The position numbers and the translations under genes were made by a program. A DNA stretch of 64,000 bases from Ardenticatenaceae bacterium (GTDB lineage: Bacteria > Chloroflexota > Anaerolineae > Promineifilales > Promineifilaceae), in assembly GCA_020634565.1 (NCBI GenBank), contig JACKBN010000018.1, positions 62,001-126,000 of the forward strand. Direction: 5' to 3'. Positions 17,494 through 27,186 of the stretch are shown piece after piece. Below the pieces are notes generated by a model that saw only the letters and a list, made by a program, of their open reading frames with translations, searched no databases and was not told the origin of the DNA. Every line of letters starts with the position of its first letter. Within the stretch, counting starts at the first letter, position 1.

Positions 17494-18746
17494 GAGTGGT
17501 TTGACCTGCTTCGGAGCGCCAGATAATTTTCTAAATCAAGCGCGATTTCTTCGAGTTCATCTTCGATGGCATCTGTGGCGGCCGACGGGACGCCCTCTTT
17601 GTGGCGAATGTAATGCCGCACGTCCTGCACCAGTTGGTTGGTTTGGTACAGCATGCTGCTGTATTGGTCGCGGCCTATTTGCTGGGCTGGCAGATTTTCT
17701 TGATTGAGCAAATAGCGATCGAGCAGCAACTGTAAGACGGCGGCCAGCGGCAGGGCAATCAGCGCTCCCAAAACGCCAAACAGGGAACCAAAGGCTAATA
17801 GGGCGAGTAAGGTGACTAACGGCCGTATGCCAATGGCTCGCTTCATGACGCGGGGAACGAGAAAGCTGTTTTCCAGCTGCTGAATAATGGCGGTGGCCAC
17901 CAGCACCCACAGGGCTGACGCCGGGGAGATGGAGAGACCGATGACCATAGCCGGGACGGCTCCCAAAAAGGGGCCGATGATGGGCACGGCTTCCAGTAAT
18001 CCTGCAAAAACAGCGAGCAGCAGCGCATTGGGCAAGCCAATAATCAGATAAGCGATAAAAGCCAATACCCCAATAATCAGGCACAAAATGCCCTGACCCA
18101 GCAGATAATCTCTGACCTTTGTTTCAATGTGACTGATAAGTTCCCGCGTATCTTCTCGTTTTTCTAGCGGGACAAGCAGAAAAAAGGAATGCTTGAGGAA
18201 GTTACCTTCCAGGGTCCAGTAGAAGGTGAGCATGAGGATGGTGACAAACTGTACGGCCGTTGTTAGCAAATATTCGCCACGGTTTTCGGCGGCGGGCATG
18301 GAAAGCTCGGTTTCACTGATGGCGGCGGTGTTGGGCAAGAGTTGCGCCAGGTCATCTGGCAGAACAACGAGAAAGCGCTGTACCAAAATGTTGGGTACCC
18401 AATGCAAGCGATCGATGAGGAGCTTGTAGCCTTCGTTTAGGCTGCGCCCCATCGCTGCTACCTGCTGGCCCAATATCGGGATGCTGTACCAGATGAGCAG
18501 CCCTAGCAGCACGCCCACCACGCTAAAGATAATGACAATGCCCACTGGCCGGGCGATGCCTTTTGTTTCTAACCAGCTAACGCCGGGGCGAACGGCCGTA
18601 CTCAAAATGACGGCCGCCAGCAGCAGCGGCACCACGTATTGAAACCGGATCAGCAGCCAAAATGCACCCACAACGGCCGTTGCTCCCAACGTCCAAGCGA
18701 CAAGTTTTCTGGTTGGAATGTAAGGGATATTGATTTCCTGAATCAT
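17490..18746 (-). CDS. AI-2E family membrane permease (first of pair)
   Basis: 418 residues. Several hydrophobic helices surround the family hallmark LLEAVPIIGPFLGAVPAMVIGL and the following FLVPRVMKRAIGIRPLVTLLALLAFG, a clear AI-2E (PF01594) pattern. The C-terminus is acidic and probably cytoplasmic. Many bacteria carry tandem copies of this family; some export AI-2, others act in Na+(Li+)/H+ antiport. It is the first gene of a two-gene operon with the paralogue at 16327. There is only a weak ribosome binding site (AGAG) before ATG 18746. Confidence 0.9.
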   Translation of the reverse strand: MIQEINIPYIPTRKLVAWTLGATAVVGAFWLLIRFQYVVPLLLAAVILSTAVRPGVSWLETKGIARPVGIVIIFSVVGVLLGLLIWYSIPILGQQVAAMGRSLNEGYKLLIDRLHWVPNILVQRFLVVLPDDLAQLLPNTAAISETELSMPAAENRGEYLLTTAVQFVTILMLTFYWTLEGNFLKHSFFLLVPLEKREDTRELISHIETKVRDYLLGQGILCLIIGVLAFIAYLIIGLPNALLLAVFAGLLEAVPIIGPFLGAVPAMVIGLSISPASALWVLVATAIIQQLENSFLVPRVMKRAIGIRPLVTLLALLAFGSLFGVLGALIALPLAAVLQLLLDRYLLNQENLPAQQIGRDQYSSMLYQTNQLVQDVRHYIRHKEGVPSAATDAIEDELEEIALDLENYLALRSRSNHS

Positions 18747-18807
18747 CTTTACTCTGGCAAGAGGTGTAAAAGCGAATGGAATGGCTCCCCATAACCCGCT
18801 TTTACAA

Positions 18808-18843
18808 AAAAAGCCCCTGCACCGAGGTGCAGAGGCTGCTTTT
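18808..18843 (-). terminator. Rho-independent terminator of the GlsB-like gene
   Basis: On the minus strand, AGCC-TCTGCACC and GGTGCAG-GGGCT form a strong stem followed by seven Ts. It lies just after the stop codon of the gene at 18856. Confidence 0.88.
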
Positions 18844-18855
18844 CATAAAATTATA

Positions 18856-19116
18856 TTAGGCGGCACGTCGTACGACGCCGATGAGGAAGAGCAGAACGAC
18901 TGAACCGATAATGGCCACAAAAAGCGTCCAAAGGTTAAAGCCAGTGTCACCAGCCAGGCCCAATGTATTGAACAGGAAACCACCCAAGACGGCCCCTACA
19001 ATACCGACAATAATATTGGCCAAAGCGCCCATCTGAGCGTCACGTTTCATGATAATGCTGGCGATCCAACCGGCTGCAGCACCTAAGATAATCCATAAGA
19101 TAATGTTTACTAACAT
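18856..19116 (-). CDS. GlsB/YeaQ/YmgE family stress membrane protein
   Basis: 86 residues if ATG 19116 is used, which has AAGGAGG at ideal distance; an upstream ATG at 19134 is less likely. Three hydrophobic segments with Gly-rich helices (IILWIILGAAAGWIASIIM, ANIIVGIVGAVLGGFLF, FVAIIGSVVLLFLIGVV) are typical of this small family of inner-membrane proteins. They are induced by osmotic, acid and general stress; the molecular role is unknown. A second, different member is present at 59105. Confidence 0.9.
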   Translation of the reverse strand: MLVNIILWIILGAAAGWIASIIMKRDAQMGALANIIVGIVGAVLGGFLFNTLGLAGDTGFNLWTLFVAIIGSVVLLFLIGVVRRAA

Positions 19117-19288
19117 GTTTTGCCTCCTTCGCAAAATTTATAAAATAAAATTATTCTGTGTTGTTGTTACTGAACACATCATACGTGAGGAGGCGGGCTA
19201 ACTGAATGTGCCGAGGTATAGGCAGGGGGTACAGTTTTGTTGTATCTGGAGGGGGCTCTGGAATCAGGGGAGGCAGAGGATAGCGAAA

Positions 19289-19942
19289 TTAGCCTTCTTG
19301 CTCTTGTTCATACAGCCTGGCTGCCTGGCGGCGGTTGGCAACACCAAGCTTTTTCAGAATGCTGTGGACGTGGTTTTTCACGGTGCCCACTTCAATATGC
19401 AGTTCAGCGGCTAATTCAGCGTTGGTTTTGTCTTTACTTAGCAAATCCAGGACTTCGATTTCGCGCGGGGAGAGGGTTTCCATGCCCTTTTGCAAGGCTT
19501 CCTGGTCGGCACAAGCGTCCGCCAGTTCGCTGAGCCGCTCAATGAGTTGGGCTACCATTTCAGGGTGGGCAAACGCTTTGCCTTCTGGCACCGCGCGAAT
19601 TTGTTCCACCAGCACTTCCACAGAGAATTCTTTGAGAATGTAACCGGAGGCACCGGCTTCAATATATTTAAGGATGGTTTTGGGTGCTTTTTCTACGCCT
19701 GTAATGAGAACATGGGTATGGGGGCGTTTTCGTCCGACTTCCAAAGAGAGGGTGAGTGCCCCATCGTTAGGCAGCTCGGCATCTACCAGCATAATGTCGC
19801 ATTTGTCAGCCAGTTCTATGGCCTGGTCAACGGCCGTTACCGTGCCCACCACCGCAATGTCTGGTTCTTCACGCAGCACGAGGGCGAGTAGATTACAGGT
19901 GAAAACTGCCTGGTTAACAATGAGTACATTTACCTTTTCCAT
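19289..19942 (-). CDS. NarL/LuxR-type response regulator
   Basis: 217 residues from ATG 19942, supported by AGGAAG; the longer frame to 20116 has no support. The receiver keeps the phospho-acceptor (Asp54 in MLVDAELP) and Lys (GYILKEF), but the N-terminal acidic pair is replaced by Asn-Gln (IVNQAVF), so Mg2+ binding may be weak. The C-terminal HTH is LSPREIEVLDLLSKDKTNAELA followed by GTVKNHVHSILKKLGV, typical of LuxR/NarL regulators. The recognition helix closely matches that of the regulator at 27998, so they may bind the same sites. A kinase-like gene lies divergently at 20375. Confidence 0.92.
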   Translation of the reverse strand: MEKVNVLIVNQAVFTCNLLALVLREEPDIAVVGTVTAVDQAIELADKCDIMLVDAELPNDGALTLSLEVGRKRPHTHVLITGVEKAPKTILKYIEAGASGYILKEFSVEVLVEQIRAVPEGKAFAHPEMVAQLIERLSELADACADQEALQKGMETLSPREIEVLDLLSKDKTNAELAAELHIEVGTVKNHVHSILKKLGVANRRQAARLYEQEQEG

Positions 19943-20374
19943 TGATACGCTTCCTAGGGTTCTATTCTCAAAAATAAAATAGACTTCACAAGTATACGCA
20001 GATATAAAAATTGGCACAATTTCTTGAAAGCTGTTGGGGGTGGGATATATGCCATCGTGTGCAGACCAGTTGCCGGAGGTAGAACATGCAGGGGAGGAAC
20101 GGCCGTTTGCCCCCATATTATCCGTTCCTTGGAAGACATATATCCTGGTAATCGTGTAAGCTACGTTGCCTCAATTTTGCCGATTTACCCCTTGATTTAG
20201 TCGATAACAGACCCATATTCAGATAAAATTATCGTTGGCATAATTTCTGTGCCACCCAGCTGTGAGCAGAAATTTAGGAGCAGAAGTACAAAGCAGCTGT
20301 GTGTCTTTATCGGTAAATAGAAAGGAAAATGATACCACCTGGAGGAGCCATATCTCTGGCGTGATTTGTGTTTT
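19943..20374. other. 432-bp divergent intergenic region
   Basis: This region separates the response regulator (leftward) and the kinase-like gene (rightward) and should contain promoters for both. It has one ACGGCCGT copy near 20099 and a GGAGG-like sequence at 20341, which is too far from the ATG to decide the start. No ORF or clear RNA structure is seen. Confidence 0.4.
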
Positions 20375-21082
20375 ATGAGTGAAATGAATCATTATTCTGA
20401 TCTCAATGAAGATCAAAGTTTGTTATTGCAGTTTTGTCAACTGCACCAGTTTATTACAGAAAAACGGGAAGGCGAGCGACAAAAACTAGCGCAAAAATTA
20501 AATGATGAGGTCATACAAACTTTGCTGGCCTTACAGATTCAACTGTCGGGGCAAATAGATCAGCCCAGTGAAGATTTGCGCGCTGAATTTGCGGATTCGC
20601 TTTCTTCGATTGCGGACCTGGTAGAGGAGCTAAAGCTGCTGGCGCGGGAGCTACGGCCGTTAGAAGTAGACACCCTCGATTTAGTGGACATTCTGGAACA
20701 GGAGTGTCTCATGTTTAGCGCCAGCACCGGCATTCCGGTAACGTTTGCTGCCGCGTCGCTGCCCGAACTGCCTGAGCGCATGGCCCTTTGCTTTTTTCGG
20801 CTGGTCCAGGCGGCGCTGAACAACATAAAAGAACATGCGTATGCTACCGGCGTGTGGGTGAATTTGTGGATTACAGAAAATACGGTGGTCTTAAAGATTG
20901 AGGACAACGGGCAAGGGTTAGAAACGGTTGGGGAGATTAATGAACTTGTTGATGCGCCTGGTCTTACTTTGTTTGACCGTATGCTGCGTTTTCAGCAATT
21001 GGGGGGCTACATGACGCTGCAATCTCATCCAGATGAGGGCACAAAGGTAACGGCCGTACTTCCCCTGCCATTAGATATCTAA
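20375..21082 (+). CDS. HisKA_3/HATPase sensor-kinase-like protein lacking the phospho-acceptor His
   Basis: 235 residues; the start could be TTG 20366, ATG 20375 or ATG 20384. The dimerisation helix reads GERQKLAQKLNDEVIQTLLAL. In active members it reads RELHDE; here His is Asn43 (codon AAT). The ATP-binding domain is present: N-box AALNNIKEHA, then KIEDNGQGL and the C-terminal GTKVTAVLPL. It can probably bind ATP but cannot autophosphorylate at the usual residue. It has no sensor domain and no membrane segment. It may act as a scaffold, phosphatase or heterodimer partner for the kinase at 23805. Confidence 0.85.
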   Translation: MSEMNHYSDLNEDQSLLLQFCQLHQFITEKREGERQKLAQKLNDEVIQTLLALQIQLSGQIDQPSEDLRAEFADSLSSIADLVEELKLLARELRPLEVDTLDLVDILEQECLMFSASTGIPVTFAAASLPELPERMALCFFRLVQAALNNIKEHAYATGVWVNLWITENTVVLKIEDNGQGLETVGEINELVDAPGLTLFDRMLRFQQLGGYMTLQSHPDEGTKVTAVLPLPLDI

Positions 21083-21090
21083 ACGGCTTG

Positions 21091-21978
21091 TCACCCGACA
21101 CGGCGTGGTGAAATCCAATCTAGCACCAGGCCCGCCAGGATACCTACGGTAATGACTCCCATCGTGCCCAAAAAGGCAGCGATGATCCGGCCAGTTGTGG
21201 TGGTTGGCGTGATGTCACCATAGCCAATAGAAGATGCCGTGATAACCGACCAGTACAGCCCTTCCGAATAATCGAGCAGCTGGTAGCCGTCATCGCCAAT
21301 GTTGACATCTGCCAGCGCCTCAACCTGTCTTTGCAGCTTGCCATTTTCCGCGTTGATAAACAGGAAGGGAAACACAAACAGCACCAGCAGGATTTGAAGG
21401 ATCAGATAGCCGTACAAAAAGCGGCGGCTGCGCCGTACGCGCTTAATCTCGTAGGTGTTGGCCCGATATTGCAGGCGGCTTAGTTCCTCGTTTTGGCGCA
21501 GCAGGTAGGAGGGGGCCAACCGCATCAGCCGAAACATTTTTTCCATTTCTCCCTTTTGTTCATATTGGTATAGGGCATGGCGGAGCAAAATGCTGGCGTG
21601 ATGGTCTAGCTGGGTGGCAAACTGCTCGTCTTCAATGGGTGAGTGGTAGAGTGATTCGCTGAAGCGCATCATGTGGCTTGGGGATTCCCACTCTAGATCA
21701 GCAATTTCTTCAGGATCAATTTGCTGTACTAAAAAGCTGGCAATCTCTCGCTGGTTAAGCCGGACCGGGTTTGTCTTGAGACCTTTCAAAAAGGAACGGC
21801 GTAAGGCAACGGCCGTTTCCGACTTTTTATCATCCAGGTGTTCGTAGAGTTCAATAATTTGATTCAGCTCCAGGGAATCTGGATGTTCGAGTCGTTGGTC
21901 AGATTTTGTCTGGGACAAGCTGCTGAACGCTTTCTCTTCTGTAGGGATTGGGGGTGAAACTGTTGCATCTTTTGTCAT
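21091..21978 (-). CDS. Two-TM potassium channel (ion_trans_2 type)
   Basis: 295 residues from ATG 21978; a longer frame to 22173 crosses the divergent promoter region and is unlikely. About 180 residues of charged cytoplasmic domain precede TM1 (FLYGYLILQILLVLFVFPFLF). The pore helix and filter SVITASSIGYGDITPTTTTGR follow, with the K+-selective GYGD, and then TM2 (IIAAFLGTMGVITVGILAGLVLDW). It probably conducts K+ as a tetramer. The large soluble domain is at the N-terminus, the opposite of RCK-type channels, and is not recognised. It is divergent from the phosphatase at 22197. Confidence 0.87.
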   Translation of the reverse strand: MTKDATVSPPIPTEEKAFSSLSQTKSDQRLEHPDSLELNQIIELYEHLDDKKSETAVALRRSFLKGLKTNPVRLNQREIASFLVQQIDPEEIADLEWESPSHMMRFSESLYHSPIEDEQFATQLDHHASILLRHALYQYEQKGEMEKMFRLMRLAPSYLLRQNEELSRLQYRANTYEIKRVRRSRRFLYGYLILQILLVLFVFPFLFINAENGKLQRQVEALADVNIGDDGYQLLDYSEGLYWSVITASSIGYGDITPTTTTGRIIAAFLGTMGVITVGILAGLVLDWISPRRVG

Positions 21979-22020
21979 AGCGCTCACTATACGGTTGTTC
22001 GCACAACGGCAGAATAGGAT

Positions 22021-22124
22021 CGGGTACAGGGGCCAGGTATAAAGTAGGTACACGCGGGTTGGTAATGGGGGAGAAACGGCCGTTTTATACCCCCTGTTAT
22101 GTCCGCCTCCTATACCCGGGTACA
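22021..22124. promoter_or_regulatory. Cluster of GGTATA/GGGTACA boxes between divergent genes
   Basis: The region between 21978 and 22197 carries GGGTACAGGGGCCAGGTATA (22024-22043 area), TATACCCCCTG (22087 area) and CTATACCCGGGTACA (22110 area). The same words occur at 16279 and 19213. They may be binding sites for one of the local NarL-type regulators, acting on both the K+ channel and the phosphodiesterase gene. Confidence 0.38.
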
Positions 22125-22196
22125 TATCATCTTTGGCCAATTTCCCAACAATTATATTTTGACTAAATGACAAGGTTAGGAGGCTCTCTTAATTAG

Positions 22197-23690
22197 ATGA
22201 AACGCGTAATATTATTTGTAATTGATGCCTTGACTGGTCCGCTTTTGCAAGAAGAAATGGCAAACGGCCGTTACCCCAACTTCCAAAAACTACAGGCAGC
22301 TGGCAAAATGTTTGAACAATGTGTCAGCATCTTTCCTTCTATAACCCATGCGGCTTTAACCAGCATTGCCACTGGCCAATATCCTGTGCAGCACGGCGTT
22401 GTTGGCTCCCACTGGTACGATGTTGATCGAGAAAAGGTGGTTTACTTTAGCGGCAGCCTGGGGATGGTTTTGCAAAAAGGCATGGGCAACTTTTTCCGCG
22501 AATTTTTGCTGGACTTGAACAACGAGCATCTGGAAGCGCTCACCATTTTTCAACAATTGGAGCGGGAAGGATTAGATACAGCCTGCATCAATTTCCCACT
22601 TTATCGCGGCGATGTGGAGCACAAAGTAAACATGCCCCTGTTGCTAAAACTGCTGCCCGGCTTACCGAATGACACCGTGGTTAAAGGGCCTAAAAAGCTG
22701 ATTCTGGGTGATTTGTTGACCAATCCCAACGATTTGGACATCGAAGCCTCCTTCACGGGCGTGGCCCACTGGTTTGGTTTTCGGGATGAAAATACGATTG
22801 ATCTGGTGTTGCAGCTGGCCAAATGTGATGAATTCCCTAATTTTACGCTGGCTTATTTCCCCGAAAATGATTATCGGGCGCATGATCATGGCCCGGTAGA
22901 AGCGCACCATCATTTAGACGACCTGGATGACATGCTGGGCGAACTGTTCAATATCTACGGCGGGATCGATTCGTTTTTGGCGCAGTTTGCCCTGGTTATC
23001 ACGGGCGATCATTCGCAAAGCGGCACTGCCGAGAATAGCGCAGAAGAGGGTATCAACCTGCAAGAAGTTATTGCCAGCCACAAGATGGCGAAAGCGGGTC
23101 AGCCCTGGTGCTCAGAAGAAGAAATTATGCCGTGCCCCAATCTGCGTGCTTCCCAACTCTATTTCAAAAACCCCACGCCTACCAAAATTATGGATGTAAC
23201 CAACGAACTTTTGGCAGATGCGCGCACCGATCAGGTGATCTACAAAGCTGCTTTTGTGGATGAAGGGGAGGGATATATCGTGCATCAGGGCAACCAGCGG
23301 CTGCACTTTTGGCGCGCTTTAAAAGAGGCTACCAGCGATCTCTATGGCAATTTATGGCAGTGGGAAGGTGATTTGGGGGTCGTAGACGGCCGTATTCAGG
23401 ACGATATGCTCGTTTTTCATGATTATCCCAATGCCTTTGAGCGCATTGCCGGGGTATTGGATGCCGCCGACAGCGGCCAAATCTGGTCCACGGCCAAGCT
23501 CGGGCATGAAATTTATGTGCCCCCGATGAAGTTGTACACCAATGGTGGTTCGCACGCTTCTTTGCACCGGCTCGATTCGCAGCCGCCTTTGCTGCTGGCT
23601 GGTATTCCCGAAGGTGTGCCCATTCCGCAATACCCACGCATTGTTGATGTGGCGCCACTTTGCCGTGCCTGCTTGCAGCAAGATGGGTAA
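22197..23690 (+). CDS. Alkaline phosphatase superfamily nucleotide pyrophosphatase/phosphodiesterase
   Basis: 497 residues with AGGAGG upstream. The start MKRVILFVIDAL supplies the first metal-binding Asp. SIFPSITHAALTSIATGQYP carries the Thr nucleophile (Thr50), as in type I phosphodiesterases. Later metal ligands are probably in PENDYRAHDHGP and ITGDHSQSG. Members hydrolyse phosphodiester or phosphonate bonds. There is no signal peptide, so it is likely cytoplasmic. The substrate is unknown. It lies in the signalling block but has no signalling domain. Confidence 0.9.
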   Translation: MKRVILFVIDALTGPLLQEEMANGRYPNFQKLQAAGKMFEQCVSIFPSITHAALTSIATGQYPVQHGVVGSHWYDVDREKVVYFSGSLGMVLQKGMGNFFREFLLDLNNEHLEALTIFQQLEREGLDTACINFPLYRGDVEHKVNMPLLLKLLPGLPNDTVVKGPKKLILGDLLTNPNDLDIEASFTGVAHWFGFRDENTIDLVLQLAKCDEFPNFTLAYFPENDYRAHDHGPVEAHHHLDDLDDMLGELFNIYGGIDSFLAQFALVITGDHSQSGTAENSAEEGINLQEVIASHKMAKAGQPWCSEEEIMPCPNLRASQLYFKNPTPTKIMDVTNELLADARTDQVIYKAAFVDEGEGYIVHQGNQRLHFWRALKEATSDLYGNLWQWEGDLGVVDGRIQDDMLVFHDYPNAFERIAGVLDAADSGQIWSTAKLGHEIYVPPMKLYTNGGSHASLHRLDSQPPLLLAGIPEGVPIPQYPRIVDVAPLCRACLQQDG

Positions 23691-23804
23691 CGGCCGTATG
23701 GCAGCCCGTTTCTCTTAGCGAAACCAAATCATTTTTTCTTACCGCGGCGAATGGGTTAAAATCCTGTCGAGAATTCTTTACTCGCTTCCAACACAGAGGA
23801 GTCA

Positions 23805-26450
23805 ATGACCCAGGAAATATCCCCTAATCAAAACCAGGCTGAAAAAACAAAAGTGCCTCAGCTCCTCACCTTGCTGCAAGATGTCATGCTGGTTTTGGAG
23901 GATGCCCGCACGGCCGAAGCGGCGTTTACTTATGCGCTGGCCCACATTTGCCGGTTTATGAACTGGCCGCTGGCGCATGTGTACATCTGGTCGGACGCCG
24001 CCAACGCCTTGGTCTCTAGCAAAGTCTGGTATGAGGCTCATGCCGGCGACTTTGACTCTTTTCGCAGCCTCAGCGAACAGCAAGAATACGCCCCCGGCAA
24101 GGGCGTCCCCGGCCAGATTCGGGAAACAGGTGAGGCAATCGTGGTGACCGAAATGCGTGAAGATCCGCGTTTTGCCCAACGGCGACCCACATTTCGGGAA
24201 GATATTCACGGCTACATGGCCTTCCCGGTTAAATCAAACGGGATGGTAAAGGCCGTTCTCGAATTTTTCTGCTCCAGTTTGGCTACCCCCAGCCCAGACA
24301 CAACGGCCATTGTGCAGCATATTTGCAGCTTGTTGGAAGTGGCTTTACATAAACAGCAGACACTCACCCAGCTCACCAGAAGTGAAGCCCAACTTGCCGA
24401 AGCCCAGCGCACCGCGCACGTGGGGCATTGGGAATGGGATATGACCAATGGCCAAATCACCTGGTCTGAAGAGCTGTACCGCATTTTTGGCCTCTCCCCA
24501 GACAGCTATGAAGTAGATTTAGAATCTATTTTCACTTTTGTTCACCCCGATGACGAAAAGTATGTCCGGCTCAAGCTCCAGCAGTCCCAGGAAACGGGGA
24601 CAGCCTTCGATTACTTTCACCGCATTATACGCCCCGATCAACGCGAGCGGGTGGTTCATGCTCGCGGGCAGGCAATTTATGATCAGGTAGGCAACTTTGT
24701 CAAGCTGTATGGCACGGTGCAAGATATGACTCGCCAGAAGGAAGCGGAGCTAAAGCTGGCCCAAACCGTACGCCAGCTCACGGCGATGATGGAGATCGGG
24801 CAGGCGGTGACCAGTACCCTGGATATCACTGAACTGTATGCCAAGGTGCTGACGTTGGTACGGCCGTTAGTTGGGGCCAAAACCTTGCTGCTCTTTTTGC
24901 ACAATAAAGGCACGCTGGAAGTGGTGGCCCATGTCAACGAAAGCCAGCTCGATTTGCAAGGGTTCAGCCTGTCTCTGGTAGCCGAGATTGAAGGGGAAGT
25001 GTGGCGCAGCCGTCGGGCGCTGCTGCTGCAAGAAGATGAGTGCCAAGATCGTTTGCTGCCGCACCACAAGGAGCGTACCGGCTTTCAACCCAAATCATTA
25101 GCCCTGGTGCCCATTCTTCTTTCCGATGAGACTTTGGGTGTGCTGGAAGCGGCACACCCGGAAGATGGGGCTTTTACTGCCCAGGATTTACGCTTGCTGG
25201 AAATCACCAGCGCCTGGACGGCCATCGCCATCGACAATGCCCGGAAATATTTCCAGCTACAGCGCCGCCTTCAGGAAAGTGACGCCATTGCTGAAGTATC
25301 CACTGCCTTAACCGAAACGCTGGACCTGGAATCCCTCCTCCAGTTGATTGTAGACCGTGCCCACGATATTGTGCCCAATGCGGAATGGTCCACGATTCAT
25401 TTGTTTCAACCGCAGGACGGCCGTTTAGAACTGGCTGCCAGCGCGGGTCGGCAAGTAAATCCGGCAGAGTATCTCATTGAAAAAGGGGAAGGCATTACCG
25501 GTTACGTTATGGCCGAGGGCGGGGTGGCTAATGTAGCCGATGTGCAATCCGATCCCCGCCGCCTGCCGATTAATATGGCTATGAATGTGCGCTCCATGCT
25601 GGTGGTTCCTGTGGAAAGCCGGCGGCGGCGCATTGGGACCCTGAGCGTACAGTGCACCCAGCCCTCCATCTTTACCGAAGATGATGAACGGTTGCTCTCC
25701 ATTTTTGGCGTGCAGGCGGGTATTACCCTGGAAAACGCTCGCCTGTACAAGACGCAGCAGCGGGCGCGCCGTCTGGCTGAAAAGCAGCGTGAACGGATGC
25801 GCAAGCTGGCCCAGCGCGTTGTTGAAGCCCAGGAAGAAGAAAGAGAGCGTATTGCCCGTGAACTGCATGATGAATCGGGGCAGTCGCTCACGTCATTGAA
25901 AATCAGCCTGGATATGATTCGCATGATGATTCCTGAGGAAATGGCCGACATTAAAGAAGGGCTGTCTGATGTTTTGGACCTGACCGACAAAACGATGAGC
26001 AACCTGCGTCTGCTGTCGCACAATTTACGGCCGCCTGGGCTGGATGTGTATGGTTTGGATGCGGCGCTTGAAGGGTTGTGTCAGGATATGGATAATCATT
26101 TGCTGTTTAACCTTCATTATTCAGGGGTTGAAATTCCTGATTTGGATCCGCTTTCCGCCCTTTCCCTTTACCGTTTTGCTCAGGAAGCCATTACCAATGC
26201 GGCGAAGCATGCCCAAGCTTCAGAAATACAGGTGAAGCTCAGGCAAGATTCAGATATGATTGTTCTGATTGTGGCGGATGATGGGGTTGGTTTTGAGCCA
26301 CCAGATTTAGAGGAGTATGTTCCCGCTAGCGGAGCCGGTTTGGTGGGCATGATAGAGCGTTTAGAAATGGTGGGCGGTTCCTTGCAGATTGAATCAAAGC
26401 CAGGAGAAGGTAGCCGTTTAACGGCCGTAATTCCAGCCCACAAAGATTAG
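23805..26450 (+). CDS. Soluble sensor histidine kinase: GAF-PAS-GAF-GAF-HisKA_3-HATPase
   Basis: 881 residues, GAGGAG before ATG. No membrane segment is visible. A GAF domain (about 20-180) is followed by PAS with PAC (GHWEWDMTNGQITWSEELYRIFGL, about 205-315), a second GAF (about 330-480) and a third GAF (about 490-645). The dimerisation helix ERERIARELHDESGQSL carries His688, and the ATPase has QEAITNAAKHA and VADDGVGF. HisKA_3 kinases pair with NarL-type regulators; the regulator gene at 26460 starts 9 bp after the stop, so it is the likely partner. GAF and PAS domains point to sensing of a cytoplasmic ligand, redox state or gas. Confidence 0.95.
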   Translation: MTQEISPNQNQAEKTKVPQLLTLLQDVMLVLEDARTAEAAFTYALAHICRFMNWPLAHVYIWSDAANALVSSKVWYEAHAGDFDSFRSLSEQQEYAPGKGVPGQIRETGEAIVVTEMREDPRFAQRRPTFREDIHGYMAFPVKSNGMVKAVLEFFCSSLATPSPDTTAIVQHICSLLEVALHKQQTLTQLTRSEAQLAEAQRTAHVGHWEWDMTNGQITWSEELYRIFGLSPDSYEVDLESIFTFVHPDDEKYVRLKLQQSQETGTAFDYFHRIIRPDQRERVVHARGQAIYDQVGNFVKLYGTVQDMTRQKEAELKLAQTVRQLTAMMEIGQAVTSTLDITELYAKVLTLVRPLVGAKTLLLFLHNKGTLEVVAHVNESQLDLQGFSLSLVAEIEGEVWRSRRALLLQEDECQDRLLPHHKERTGFQPKSLALVPILLSDETLGVLEAAHPEDGAFTAQDLRLLEITSAWTAIAIDNARKYFQLQRRLQESDAIAEVSTALTETLDLESLLQLIVDRAHDIVPNAEWSTIHLFQPQDGRLELAASAGRQVNPAEYLIEKGEGITGYVMAEGGVANVADVQSDPRRLPINMAMNVRSMLVVPVESRRRRIGTLSVQCTQPSIFTEDDERLLSIFGVQAGITLENARLYKTQQRARRLAEKQRERMRKLAQRVVEAQEEERERIARELHDESGQSLTSLKISLDMIRMMIPEEMADIKEGLSDVLDLTDKTMSNLRLLSHNLRPPGLDVYGLDAALEGLCQDMDNHLLFNLHYSGVEIPDLDPLSALSLYRFAQEAITNAAKHAQASEIQVKLRQDSDMIVLIVADDGVGFEPPDLEEYVPASGAGLVGMIERLEMVGGSLQIESKPGEGSRLTAVIPAHKD

Positions 26451-26459
26451 GACGAAGAA

Positions 26460-27110
26460 ATGATTCGGGTGATTATTGCAGAAGATCATAACCTGGTGCG
26501 TCAGGGAATACGGGCGCTGTTGGAGCGAAGTGGTTCGGTGCATGTGGTGGCTGAAGCGGCCACAGGGCAAGAAGCGGTGGAACTAACGGAAACACACCAG
26601 CCAGATGTTGTGGTGATGGATCTTTCGATGCCGCGTATGGATGGAGCCCAGGCGGCTGAACGTATTTTAGAGCTGGGTTTACCAACCGAGGTGATTATCC
26701 TTTCGATGCATGCTGATACGACGATGGTGCAGCAGCTGCTGCGGCGCGGCGTAAAAGGGTATTTGCTAAAGGATGCGGTGACCGAAGAGTTGATGCTGGC
26801 CATTAACTCCGTCAGCCGCGGCAAAATGTTTCTCAGCCCCACGATATCCGATTCAGTGATGACCTTGCTGCTTTCGCCGCCGGATGCGGATGCAGAAAGA
26901 GCGGCAGACCTGCTCACCCCGCGAGAGCGAGAAGTTTTGCAGCTCGTGGCTGAAGGGCACACCAATAGCTCTATTGCCGAAGTGCTGAGCATCAGCGTAA
27001 AGACGGTTGAGAAACATCGTGCCAATGTCATGACCAAGCTGGGCGTTAAAGACCTTGCTTCTTTGGTGAGAGAGGCTATCAGACAGGGGCTTGTGTTATT
27101 AGATGAATAG
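26460..27110 (+). CDS. NarL-type response regulator, partner of the 23805 kinase
   Basis: 216 residues with a GACGAAGAA leader right after the kinase stop. The receiver is canonical: acidic pair in IIAEDHNLV, phospho-acceptor Asp54 in VVVMDLSMP, Thr/Ser in IILSMHA, Lys in GYLLKDA. The HTH LTPREREVLQLVAEGHTNSSIAEVL ... KTVEKHRANVMTKLGV is NarL-like. Phosphorylation should promote dimerisation and DNA binding. Its recognition helix (KTVEKHRAN) differs from that of the regulators at 19289 and 27998 (GTVKNHVH), so its target sites may differ. Confidence 0.95.
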   Translation: MIRVIIAEDHNLVRQGIRALLERSGSVHVVAEAATGQEAVELTETHQPDVVVMDLSMPRMDGAQAAERILELGLPTEVIILSMHADTTMVQQLLRRGVKGYLLKDAVTEELMLAINSVSRGKMFLSPTISDSVMTLLLSPPDADAERAADLLTPREREVLQLVAEGHTNSSIAEVLSISVKTVEKHRANVMTKLGVKDLASLVREAIRQGLVLLDE

Positions 27111-27186
27111 AGTTCCGTTCTTTTTGCACTGGTCCCGAAAAGACAGACCTGGAAGAATGGCTAAATACGGCTTTTTTTAGTTGAAT

